This document shows, in pieces, positions 51,530 to 60,220 of a stretch of 64,000 nucleotides of DNA. The first letter of the stretch is position 1; each line of letters opens with the position of its first letter. A program made the position numbers and the translations under genes. This DNA comes from Mycobacterium sp. (lineage in GTDB: Bacteria; Actinomycetota; Actinomycetes; Mycobacteriales; Mycobacteriaceae): positions 75,217 to 139,216 of the forward strand of contig JAHFVD010000015.1 of the NCBI GenBank assembly GCA_023264735.1, written 5' to 3'. The notes beneath the pieces are model-generated. The model was not told the origin of the DNA. It ran no database searches and worked only from the letters and a program-made list of their open reading frames with translations.

Positions 51530-52660
51530 GTGAGACATTCAGTGACGTCGCCGGACATCCGCCCCCCCGCAGGGGCGGCGGGTGGCACGGCCAACCGCCG
51601 AGCTCGAGTGGAGCGCGCGCTGGACCAGCTCCGCGAGGGCAGACCTGTCATCGTCCTCGGCGAACCGGTCTCGCCTCGTCGGGCGACCGCCACTCTGGTG
51701 TTCGCCGCACAGTATGCGACAACGGCCACGTTGGCATTTGTGGTCAGGCACAGTTCTGGTTTCGTCTGTATCGCGCTGCCGGACAGGGAATGTGACCGGC
51801 TGATCCTGCCTGCGATGTCGACAGTGGGTGATCGGCACGACGCCACCCTCTTCAGGGTGAGCGTCGATGCGTCCGACGGCGTGACCACCGGCATATCGGC
51901 GGCCGACCGGGCGCGCACGATGAGGGTGCTGAGCGACCCGACAACCACTCCCGGAGCTCTGACGCGGCCAGGTCACGTTGTGGTGTGCGGCGTTGCCGAA
52001 GTCCCCTTGTCGAGGCCCCCCGTGCCCGAGCAGGCGGCGCTGAAGATCGTCGCCGCCGCGGGTCTGCGTCCCGCAGCCGGTTTCAGTGCCTTGGTCAACG
52101 ATATCGACCATGGCGATGTGCTGTCGCGGGAGATGGTCAATCGTTTTGCGGCCGAACATGATCTCAGTGTGGTCAGCGCCGGCGATCTGTCGGGATCGCA
52201 GTTACTGCACGACCTGCCGCGAGCGCGGAGCTGTGACCGTCGGCCACTGGGCGTGGTACAGACCGAGGCCGGTGCTTTCAGCGCGGTGGGCTACCGATGG
52301 GCGTTTCCGTACCACGTCGAGGATGTCGTGTTCACCTTCGGCGATCTGGTCGGCGACGATCCGGTACCGCTCGCCGTGCACGTTGAGTGCGCGTTCGCCT
52401 CGCTGCCCGGTGTGCTCGGCTGTGACTGCGGATCCAGGCTGACGGAATCCTTCAACCAAATCGCAACGGCGGGGCGAGGAGTCCTCGTCCATTTGCGTTG
52501 CGGCGCAGAAACACCGCATCGGGCCAGTGCCGCGATCCGTCGCGACCACATTCTGGCAACGCTCGCTCTGCCCGCCGTGAGCCTGTTGCACGACAACACC
52601 CGCGGCGGTCAGCGGTGCATCTGGTTCGAGCCGCTGCGCACGACCGGCCAGCAGTTGTGA
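51530..52660 (+). CDS. RibBA-like protein with degenerate active sites
   Basis: About 376 residues from GTG 51530 (GTG 51542 possible). The order of a DHBP synthase domain then a GTP cyclohydrolase II domain is kept: FAAQYATTATLAFVVRHSSG, VSVDASDGVTTGISAADRART, then FPYHVEDVVFTFGDL. The acidic DHBP synthase loop (normally DDE-x-REGEGD) reads LGEPVSPRRATA, and the GHTEA motif reads PVPEQA. In domain two the zinc triad Cys-x10-Cys-x-Cys is intact (VECAFASLPGVLGCDCG), but the RGHEGRGIG loop is replaced by RCGAETPHRA. Standard riboflavin synthesis is unlikely; a recruited or flavin-related role is possible. Confidence 0.8.
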   Translation: MRHSVTSPDIRPPAGAAGGTANRRARVERALDQLREGRPVIVLGEPVSPRRATATLVFAAQYATTATLAFVVRHSSGFVCIALPDRECDRLILPAMSTVGDRHDATLFRVSVDASDGVTTGISAADRARTMRVLSDPTTTPGALTRPGHVVVCGVAEVPLSRPPVPEQAALKIVAAAGLRPAAGFSALVNDIDHGDVLSREMVNRFAAEHDLSVVSAGDLSGSQLLHDLPRARSCDRRPLGVVQTEAGAFSAVGYRWAFPYHVEDVVFTFGDLVGDDPVPLAVHVECAFASLPGVLGCDCGSRLTESFNQIATAGRGVLVHLRCGAETPHRASAAIRRDHILATLALPAVSLLHDNTRGGQRCIWFEPLRTTGQQL

Positions 52661-52853
52661 GCCGTACTTCATACGACCGGGGTCTGCGATGGGATTACGC
52701 ACTTTCCCCGGTTAAGGGCTGACACCAGGGCAGTACCCAGTGTCGGCCATTCGCCCCAATGGGTTGCGTTCGGCGGCTACGCTCATTACTGGCTTTGTTG
52801 CGGAGGTGGCGGCGCATCCCATGTCGAGCATTGCGGTTTGCACGGTTTGCATT

Positions 52854-52916
52854 GTGAGTCTTGCGGCTCGGTATCGGCTGGGGCGAATCCTTACCCTTGA
52901 GCAGGGCGGGTCGTGA
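52854..52916 (+). other. 20-codon upstream frame resembling a kinase N-terminus
   Basis: GTG 52854 to TGA 52914-52916 encodes VSLAARYRLGRILTLEQGGS. ARYRLGRIL is how many Ser/Thr kinase domains begin, just before the Gly-rich loop. The stop overlaps the GTG of the giant regulator gene (GTGA). It is either a leader peptide coupling translation or what is left after a deletion removed the kinase N-lobe and shifted the frame. Confidence 0.4.
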
Positions 52917-55900
52917 TGCCCGACGTCGAGCGGATCACCCTTTGTCAGCGACTGCGGTCTGGCCCCTTGACGATCAACGAGGCCCTCGTGGTGGCGCATG
53001 GCCTGCTGACGTCTTTGGCGGCGACCCACGCGTGCGGGAAAGTGCATGGGGACGTCAAGCCCGCCAACGTGGTTGTCGACTCTGACCCGTTGATCTGTAC
53101 GGCGACACTGGTCGAGTCGCGTTCGGCTGCCAGCGCCGCCGCGGCAGGTTACGACCAGGCGACCGACTCCCCGGGGCCCCGCTACATGGCTCCGGAGGTG
53201 GCTGGCGTGCTGGACCGTCCGGTGGATGCCAGGGCTGATCTTTACTCGGTCGGCATCGTGTTGTTTGAGTGCCTGATCGGGCAGCCCCCGTTCCAGGGCG
53301 ATGTCGCGGAGACCCTCCGGCAGCATCTTTCCGAGCCCTCGCCACGCCTGCGCAGTCTCGGGGTACCGATTCCCCAGGCTCTCGAGGAGATTGTCAGGCG
53401 GCTGCTGCACAAAGACCCCGACGATAGATACGGGTCGGCCGAAGCGGTACTGGCCGATATCGACGCGCTGGACGCCGGGTTGCGCAGTGGGGAAATGGAA
53501 CCCGTGGTCGCGGTCGGGGCCCACGATTCCAGGACGACACTCACCGACCCGTCGCTGATAGGCCGCGAGGCTGAGCTACTGACACTGGCTCAGCGGCTCG
53601 CTGAGGCCAACCGGGGGCTGACTGCGCTGGTTGCAATCGAGGCGGGCTCTGGCGGCGGCAAGTCCGCGGTGCTGACTGAATTCACTCAGCGCGCCACCGC
53701 ATTCGGTGCGCGTGTATTCCGGGGCCGCGGTGTCGAGCACGCGGTACGCCAACCTTTGCAGATGCTTACCGGAATTGTTCACGACCTCGTCGAGTTCGGT
53801 GCCGGCGACCCAGAACTCGTCGGACGGATCAGTGCGGCGTTGGGAGACTCTGCCGCTCGCCTCTGCGCGGCGTTGCCAGAACTCAGTGCCATCATTGATG
53901 CTCCATCGGGAGGCGACGGGCACTCCGAGGCTCATGCCCGACTGCGCCTTATCAATGCCATCCTCGTGCTGTTGGAATCCCTCGGCGAGCCCGGTCGGCC
54001 GGCCATCGTTGCCCTCGATGACTGTCAGTGGGCGGACGAACTGACGCTGCAGGCGCTCGAAGTCTGGAGTGCCCGACGCATCCGAAGCGGCGCTCCGCGC
54101 TGTCACGTACTCATCGTCGCGGCCGTTCGCAACGAGCCCAGCGAGCAATACCGCCGGCTGACTGCCAATCCGGGCGTACAACCTCTGGTGTTGCCGCCCT
54201 TGGACGACCGCCAGGTGTGTCAGGTTATCGAATCGATGGCAGGGCACGTGCCCGCGCAGGCGAGCGATGTCATCGTCGAACTGTCCCGCGGGAATCCGTT
54301 GATGATCTCCGCGGTGCTGCGTGGTCTCATCGAGGCGGACACGCTGGCACCGGGCCACGGTGGCTGGCGGTTCGTGCCCGACTCGGGGAGCTGGCAGGCT
54401 TCCCGCGAGGCAGCGGCGTTTCTCGCCAGCCGATTCGCCCTTCTGAGGCCGCAAACCCGTGAACTTCTGGACGCGGCAGCGGTTTTGGGTCGTGAGTTCG
54501 ATCTCGACCTGGCCGCAACGCTGGCCGGCCAGGACTACGCTGAGGCGCTGCGGTCGGTGCAGCCCGCCATCGAGCGGCATCTCGTCTGGGCTATCACCGA
54601 CGGACGCTTCAGCTTCGCTCATGACAAGCTGCGCGGTAGCCTCTTGGCGCAGGTAGATCCACTCCAATTGTCCGCGTTGCATATGGCCGCCGCCGAGCAT
54701 ATCGAAAATCGCAATGCCGACCTGACATTCGAGATCGCCTACCACTTCGACGCGGCCGGTGCTCCCGCTCGTGCGTTCGCGTACGCGGTCCAGTCCGCGC
54801 GTTCTGCGCGGGCCCGTCACGATTTCGAACTCGCCGAACGGTTGTATCGCATCGCCGAACGAGGCCTGCCTGCAACGGACGCACAGACCCGGTATCGCGT
54901 GTTGGAGGCGCTTGGCCAGGTTCTGATGTTGCGAGGCCACTATCCCGAAGCCGCCGCGCGGTTCGAGAAGGCGAAGTTGTTGGCCACCGACGATACGAGT
55001 CTGGCCTGGATCGAAGGACAACTGGGCGAGGTGCTGTTCCGCCAGGACGATCTGGAGGGGTCGGCCCGCCGAATCGAGAACGCGTTGGGAGTGCTCGGCG
55101 AATCGGTACCTTCGGGCGGCAACGTCCGAATCATGGTGCGGATACTGGTCGAATCTCTGGGTCGTGGGTTGTCCATACTGCGCTTGCATCGAAGGTCTCC
55201 CAGCGACAGCGAGCGGGAGCGGGATCGCCTGCGTGCCCACTTGTACACCCAGTTGCAGTACCCGAGCTGGTTCGACTCCAGAAGACTGCGGAACCTGTCG
55301 TTCATGATGCGACAAGTCAACGTCGCCGAGCGATGTCCGGACAGCCCGGAGTTGGCCCACGCATACGCGGTATGGTCTGCGGCGCTCGCGCTCACCTTCC
55401 CGTTCACCTGGCGCTATGCCTTGCGGTTCGTCGACCGAAGTCAGCGCATCTACGCATCACTTGGAGACCTGCGTGGCGAAGGGCACACGGCGAGCATGCG
55501 CGCCTGCATCCTGCACGCCGGTGGCCGCTACGTCGAGGCGGTGGAGTCGGCCAGCTCTGCGGTGCTGATCCTCGGGCAATTCGGCGACCGCTGGGAGGTC
55601 GGGTTCGCGGCGCGCACCAAGGCGGTATGCCTGTACCGGTTGGGTCGCTTTACCGAGGCGCGCGACGTGGCCCGCCAGCTATTGGAGATCGGAGCGGGTA
55701 GCGGTGACGCGCAGGCCAATACGGCGGCGGCGGAAGTGCTGGCCAAGGCAAGCGATGGCGACGTACCTGCGGCGTTGACACTGCCCGAGCCTGGTGCCCA
55801 CACCGCTGATATCGAGGTGACGGTCGCGGCGTTGCAGGCCGAGGCGCTGCGTCTTCGTCGGGCCGGTCAGCTCACCGAGGGTATTGCCAAACTGGAAACT

Positions 55901-57409
55901 GCAGTGCGTCTGGTCCACAGCTCGCAGCCCACCAGTACCCACCTCGTTCCGGTGTTCGCGTGGCTGGCGACGCTGCAACGAGAGAACGCTGAGGTGCTAC
56001 TCCTGCCGCACGTGCGACGCCGAAGACTTCGGTTGGCCTTGCGGTCGGCACGGCGAGCTGTGCGGTTTGGCAGGTTCTATCCCAACGACCTGCCCCACGC
56101 GCTCCGTGAACTCGGGGTGGTGCACGCGTTATTGGGACACAACCGGCGCGCTAGGCGTTGTCTGATGCGCAGCTGCGCGGCCGCGAAGAGACGCAGCGCG
56201 TGGGCAGAGTTGGCAGACACTGTCTTCCAGCTGGATCGTCTGGAACTTGCGGAGCGATCCGAGACCCGCGGACTGACGCGCGACCTGGATACCGATGCCA
56301 AAGTCGGTCGGCCGGAGGCGACGAATTGGGGTCTGGCAGATCGATTCTCCTCGCTTTTGCAGGCCGAGGTGATCCTCGCTGCAGCGGATAGCCCGGACGC
56401 CGTCGGCAGCGCGATCGACGAGGTGGTGCGGTTGTTGTTGCGTGCAGAGCACTGCCGGCTCATCGCTTTGCGGTCGCAGTGGAGACTGATCTCACCGAGG
56501 ATCTCCGACGACGAACGCGAGGTCGCAGAACGGGCCGCACAGTACGGGCGACCACTGGTGATGGGAGACTCGGCGAATCGCGATCACGTCGACACCGGCG
56601 GTCTTACGGTGGCAGGTGCTCGATCGGCACTATGCGCCCCAATCTTCGTGCGGGGCGAGGTCGCGGGATGTTTCCTGGCGGTACATTCGCAGGTGGGTGG
56701 CTTGTTTGGTGAGGTCGAGATCCAGCTGGCTGAGTTCGTGGCCCGACTGGCGGGGAATGTGCTGGAAAGGCTGGAACTGCAACGTGAAGTGCGTGCCGAG
56801 GTTATTGCCGCTCAAGAGGCCGAACGTGCGCGAGTGGCCAGGGATCTGCACGACGATATCGGTCAGGAACTGACGTCAGTGCTGCTCGGAGTGCGACTGG
56901 TGGAGACCGCCGTTCCGATCGACGTGCACGCGCGCACGGCAGAATTGCGCCAGGGTGTGGCACATGCGCTGGAGTCGGTTCAGCGACTGGCTTTCGATCT
57001 GCGGCCGACCGTGCTGGACGACCTCGGATTGCTGGACGCATTGCGCCGACTGGTCGACAAGGTTCCGACCGACGCAACCCGGATTGAGCTGGAATCCGTT
57101 GGGCTGCACGGGGGTGAGCGACTGGCACCCGACATCGAGACCACCGCCTACCGGATCACTCAGGAGGCGATTACGAACGTGATCCGCCACGCGCGTGCGT
57201 CGAAGTGCAGTGTCCTCATCGGATTGACTGAGTCGACGTTACGAGTGGTGGTGGAGGACGACGGCGTCGGTTTCGACGTGGACGCGACCCGGCCCCGAGG
57301 GCTCGGGCAGCTCGGTATGCGCGAGCGGGCCGCACTGGTCAACGGCGTCCTGGTGGTGACATCGGCGCCTGGAGAGGGCACACAGGTGGTGTTCGAGGTG
57401 ATCAGATGA
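52913..57409 (+). CDS. Pseudokinase-AAA-TPR-GAF-histidine kinase multidomain sensor
   Basis: 1,498 residues. 1-200: C-lobe of a Ser/Thr kinase fold starting at the hinge; HGDVKPANVVV replaces HRD, no DFG is seen, MAPEVAG (APE) is kept, and the whole ATP-binding N-lobe is missing. About 215-480: AAA/STAND ATPase (IGREAELLTL, Walker A GSGGGKSA near 246, Walker B AIVALDDCQWAD near 363). About 600-1130: helical TPR-like region. About 1140-1290: GAF. About 1300-1498: NarX-type histidine kinase with RVARDLHDDIGQELTSVL (phospho-His), ITQEAITNVIRHARAS, VVEDDGVGFDVD and GLGQLGMRERAAL. Soluble. Overlaps its response regulator by four bases. Confidence 0.88.
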   Translation: MMPDVERITLCQRLRSGPLTINEALVVAHGLLTSLAATHACGKVHGDVKPANVVVDSDPLICTATLVESRSAASAAAAGYDQATDSPGPRYMAPEVAGVLDRPVDARADLYSVGIVLFECLIGQPPFQGDVAETLRQHLSEPSPRLRSLGVPIPQALEEIVRRLLHKDPDDRYGSAEAVLADIDALDAGLRSGEMEPVVAVGAHDSRTTLTDPSLIGREAELLTLAQRLAEANRGLTALVAIEAGSGGGKSAVLTEFTQRATAFGARVFRGRGVEHAVRQPLQMLTGIVHDLVEFGAGDPELVGRISAALGDSAARLCAALPELSAIIDAPSGGDGHSEAHARLRLINAILVLLESLGEPGRPAIVALDDCQWADELTLQALEVWSARRIRSGAPRCHVLIVAAVRNEPSEQYRRLTANPGVQPLVLPPLDDRQVCQVIESMAGHVPAQASDVIVELSRGNPLMISAVLRGLIEADTLAPGHGGWRFVPDSGSWQASREAAAFLASRFALLRPQTRELLDAAAVLGREFDLDLAATLAGQDYAEALRSVQPAIERHLVWAITDGRFSFAHDKLRGSLLAQVDPLQLSALHMAAAEHIENRNADLTFEIAYHFDAAGAPARAFAYAVQSARSARARHDFELAERLYRIAERGLPATDAQTRYRVLEALGQVLMLRGHYPEAAARFEKAKLLATDDTSLAWIEGQLGEVLFRQDDLEGSARRIENALGVLGESVPSGGNVRIMVRILVESLGRGLSILRLHRRSPSDSERERDRLRAHLYTQLQYPSWFDSRRLRNLSFMMRQVNVAERCPDSPELAHAYAVWSAALALTFPFTWRYALRFVDRSQRIYASLGDLRGEGHTASMRACILHAGGRYVEAVESASSAVLILGQFGDRWEVGFAARTKAVCLYRLGRFTEARDVARQLLEIGAGSGDAQANTAAAEVLAKASDGDVPAALTLPEPGAHTADIEVTVAALQAEALRLRRAGQLTEGIAKLETAVRLVHSSQPTSTHLVPVFAWLATLQRENAEVLLLPHVRRRRLRLALRSARRAVRFGRFYPNDLPHALRELGVVHALLGHNRRARRCLMRSCAAAKRRSAWAELADTVFQLDRLELAERSETRGLTRDLDTDAKVGRPEATNWGLADRFSSLLQAEVILAAADSPDAVGSAIDEVVRLLLRAEHCRLIALRSQWRLISPRISDDEREVAERAAQYGRPLVMGDSANRDHVDTGGLTVAGARSALCAPIFVRGEVAGCFLAVHSQVGGLFGEVEIQLAEFVARLAGNVLERLELQREVRAEVIAAQEAERARVARDLHDDIGQELTSVLLGVRLVETAVPIDVHARTAELRQGVAHALESVQRLAFDLRPTVLDDLGLLDALRRLVDKVPTDATRIELESVGLHGGERLAPDIETTAYRITQEAITNVIRHARASKCSVLIGLTESTLRVVVEDDGVGFDVDATRPRGLGQLGMRERAALVNGVLVVTSAPGEGTQVVFEVIR

Positions 57410-58053
57410 CGACACCCATCAGAGTCGTCATCTGCGACGACCACAAGGTGGTGCGCGCCGGCCTGAGTCGTGTCCTGGCCGAGAAAGAGGACATCGAGGT
57501 CATCGCCGAGGTTGGCACCGCATCCGAGATGGCCGCCGTTACGGCCCGCCTTCATCCTGACGTCCTGGTCCTGGACATCGGGCTGCCCGACGCCAGCGGG
57601 ATCACCGCCATCGAAGGAGTGATCCGTTCGAGCCCACAGACGAAGGTCCTCGTCCTGACGATGCACGACGACGTCGCCTATCTACGTGAAGCATTCGCGG
57701 CCGGGGCGCTGGGCTACGTGCTCAAGGCGGCGGCCGACGTGGAGCTCATCCACGCCGTCCACGAGGTCGCCGACGGTAGGCGATATGTGCATCCTGAACT
57801 TGGCGCCGCCCTGCTGGTGGCGGGGCGGTCCGCGGTGAGCGAACCGGGCGGGTCTGGACTGGGTTTGTCGGAGCGCGAGGTCGAGATCCTGCGCCTCTTA
57901 GCCCTCGGGCACACCAATCCCGAAATGGCTGCGCTACTGGATCTCTCGGTGCGAACTGTCGAGACATATCGGTATCGGATCCAGCAAAAAGTCGGGCTCC
58001 GATCTCGGGCGGAACTCGCCAGGCTCGCAAGGGATTCGGGGATTCTCGACTAA
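57406..58053 (+). CDS. NarL/LuxR-type response regulator
   Basis: 215 residues. Receiver domain with the acidic pair CDDHKVVRAGL, phospho-acceptor Asp about 57 in VLDIGLPDASG, Thr in LVLTMHDD and Lys in GYVLKAA. The C-terminal LuxR HTH is LSEREVEILRLLALGHTNPEMAALLDLSVRTVETYRYRIQQKVG. It is coupled to the histidine kinase by ATGA overlap and so is its cognate partner. Likely target: the promoter just downstream, where a palindrome lies. Confidence 0.95.
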   Translation: MTTPIRVVICDDHKVVRAGLSRVLAEKEDIEVIAEVGTASEMAAVTARLHPDVLVLDIGLPDASGITAIEGVIRSSPQTKVLVLTMHDDVAYLREAFAAGALGYVLKAAADVELIHAVHEVADGRRYVHPELGAALLVAGRSAVSEPGGSGLGLSEREVEILRLLALGHTNPEMAALLDLSVRTVETYRYRIQQKVGLRSRAELARLARDSGILD

Positions 58054-58089
58054 TCCACCTGACACATGATTCGCGATCGCTTTCCCAAT

Positions 58090-58104
58090 ACGTAGTTTCT
58101 ACGT
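58090..58104. promoter_or_regulatory. Palindrome upstream of the second thiolase operon
   Basis: ACGTAG-TTT-CTACGT is a perfect 6-bp inverted repeat in the AT-rich gap 58054-58219 between the response regulator and the thiolase gene. Size and symmetry fit a binding site for a dimeric NarL-type regulator. The rest of the gap shows no gene. Confidence 0.45.
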
Positions 58105-58219
58105 TTGCGATGTAACGAAAAGTGAGTAGTTGTTGCGCTTGTCGAGCTATGCCACCACAGACAGACTCGTCGAGCAGGTCGTTGGTGGGATCCGCATTCC
58201 TCGGCGCGGAGGTAGCAAC

Positions 58220-59386
58220 ATGTTAGGTGCGACGACACGTACGCGCGAACCGTTCGAACACCAGGTTGCGCTCACCGGGGTCGGAGAATTCGTGGCCGCC
58301 TCGGATCGCCCATCATCCTGGGCCCGGATGGCGACGTCCGCCTCGGCCAGGGCGATCGACGACGCTGGACTGACGGACGCCGATATCGAGGGTGTTTGCG
58401 TCTGTGACGGCTCGCGCGGATTGCCGGGATTGTCAGAACACGGAGTGCGGGGCTTGGAGCAGGAATTTCGACTCCGGCCGGTGTGGCACTCGGGTAGTCG
58501 CACAGGGGGAAGAATCGGCGCTGTCGTCGACGCAATGCTCGCCGTCGCGGCCGGGTTATGCCGGCATGTCCTGTGTGTCAGCGTGTCGATGAGTGCTCGC
58601 GCCCCACGACACCGCTGCGACGCGATGGCGAACCCGCAGTGCCACTGCTCAACCGGTGCGCAGTGGGCGGCACGCGCGAGCGCTGACTACCTCGCGACCT
58701 TCGGTTACGCCCGGGCCGCGCTCGGTTGGGTGGCGATCTCAGCGCGACGTCACGCTGCCCGCAATCCTGACGCAGTTGAGCGAGCACCATTGGGCATGGC
58801 TGAGTACCTGGCCTCGACGGTGGCGTGCGCTTCGCTGCGGGAGCGGGATTTCGCTATGCCCCGGTCGGAGGCGACGGCGGTGATCGTCTCGGCAGCGTCG
58901 GAAACCGCCGGCCCGGCGGTCTGGGTCGATGCCGTCGGCGCTCGTCAACGGGTGGCCGCTAATACCGCCAGCGACTCCCGGGGCCATCTCGACGGGTTCC
59001 TCCCCGCAGCGAAGCAGATGTGGGAGCGAACGGCACTGACTCCCGGCGAGATCGATTTTGTGGCACTGGACGATTCGTCCACCTTTAACGTGCTGTGCTG
59101 GCTGGAGGCACTCGAATTCTGTCGTCGGGGTGAAGGCGCCGCCTTCGCCCGGGGCGCTTCGCGGATCGGCCCCGGCGGTGAACTGCCGGTCAACCCCCAT
59201 GGCGGTGGACTTGCCGGAGGCGGCGGATCCGCACTTTTCGGCATGCGTGAAGCAATAGTGCAACTCAGGGGTCAGTCTGGCGCACGTCAGATTCCAGATG
59301 CGCGCGTCGCTGTGGTTTCGAGCGGCACTTTCGATTCGAATTCGGCCTTGATACTCACGAACAGCCGCCCACGGCAAGGCTTCTAG
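58220..59386 (+). CDS. Thiolase-like (lipid-transfer-type) protein
   Basis: 388 residues from ATG 58220, preceded by GGAGGTAGCAAC; the longer frame to 58130 crosses the promoter. It shares long stretches with the thiolase domain at 44351 (ALGWVAISARRHAARNP, VNPHGGGLAGGG, REAIVQLRGQSGARQ) but has no DUF35 domain. The classical thiolase nucleophile and GHP motif are not evident, so it is likely an Ltp-type aldolase or structural partner rather than a beta-ketothiolase. First gene of a probable operon with the SDR and two LuxR genes. Confidence 0.82.
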   Translation: MLGATTRTREPFEHQVALTGVGEFVAASDRPSSWARMATSASARAIDDAGLTDADIEGVCVCDGSRGLPGLSEHGVRGLEQEFRLRPVWHSGSRTGGRIGAVVDAMLAVAAGLCRHVLCVSVSMSARAPRHRCDAMANPQCHCSTGAQWAARASADYLATFGYARAALGWVAISARRHAARNPDAVERAPLGMAEYLASTVACASLRERDFAMPRSEATAVIVSAASETAGPAVWVDAVGARQRVAANTASDSRGHLDGFLPAAKQMWERTALTPGEIDFVALDDSSTFNVLCWLEALEFCRRGEGAAFARGASRIGPGGELPVNPHGGGLAGGGGSALFGMREAIVQLRGQSGARQIPDARVAVVSSGTFDSNSALILTNSRPRQGF

Positions 59387-59417
59387 CCAACACATGATCG
59401 GAACACACGGAGGAACA

Positions 59418-60179
59418 ATGTTGAAAAGACTGGATGGCAAGGTCGTGATCGTCACCGGCGGCGCGCAGGGGATCGGGGCGGCAATTGCGATGCGCGCCGC
59501 CGCCGAAGGCGCGTCCGTCGTCATCGGCGATATCCAGGATTCCGCGGCGACGGTAGACAAGATCGTCGCGGCCGGCGGCCGGGCCGAAGCGGTGCACGCC
59601 GACGTCCGTCAGCGACCGCAGTGGAGTGCGTTGGTAGACGAGGCGATTCGAGCCTACGGAACAGTGGACGGTCTGGCCAACGTGGCGGGCGTGACGAATT
59701 CGTTCAGTCCAGACACCATCGTCGATTTGGACGACAAGGGCTGGGACTACGTCATCGACACCGATCTGCGCGGTGTCTGGCTCGGAATGCAAAGTGTGCT
59801 ACCGCATCTGCTCGCCAAAGGCGAAGGCAGCATAGTCAATATTTCGTCAATGGCCGCCCTCAAGGGACTGGAGGACCTGGCCGCGTATTCAGCAGCGAAA
59901 GGCGGGGTGGTGAGTTTGACGCGACAAGCGGCGATGCAATACAGCCGACAGGGCGTTCGATTCAACTGCATCTGCCCCGGCACGATTGCCACTCCGATAT
60001 TGGAAGGGCTGAGCGAGAGCATGCTGGATCATTTCAGCAACGCCCACATCATGCACCGGCTCGGAACTCCGGAGGAGGTCGCAGCGGCTGCCGCCTTCTT
60101 CCTGTCCAGCGATGCAGGATTCTGTACCGGCGAGATCCTGCCCGTTGACGGAGGCTGGAACGCCAAGGGAAGCGTCTAA
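59418..60179 (+). CDS. Short-chain dehydrogenase/reductase (SDR)
   Basis: 253 residues from ATG 59418, which has GGAGGAACA immediately upstream. Motifs: VTGGAQGIG, GDIQDS (acid for NAD), NVAG, VNISSMAALKG, YSAAKGGVVS, CPGTIATPI and PVDGGWN. A classical FabG-like fold; likely an alcohol or 3-hydroxyacyl dehydrogenase of the pathway. From memory, the M. tuberculosis Rv1939-ribA1 gene pair is also followed by an SDR. Confidence 0.9.
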   Translation: MLKRLDGKVVIVTGGAQGIGAAIAMRAAAEGASVVIGDIQDSAATVDKIVAAGGRAEAVHADVRQRPQWSALVDEAIRAYGTVDGLANVAGVTNSFSPDTIVDLDDKGWDYVIDTDLRGVWLGMQSVLPHLLAKGEGSIVNISSMAALKGLEDLAAYSAAKGGVVSLTRQAAMQYSRQGVRFNCICPGTIATPILEGLSESMLDHFSNAHIMHRLGTPEEVAAAAAFFLSSDAGFCTGEILPVDGGWNAKGSV

Positions 60180-60220
60180 GCCGGCCCGCGAATGTCCTCA
60201 CTTCGGAAGGTGGCATTGCC

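Noticed and set aside
53576..55360. 594-residue minus-strand frame
   Set aside because: It lies opposite the AAA and TPR region of the giant sensor; the product is low-complexity and has no motif.
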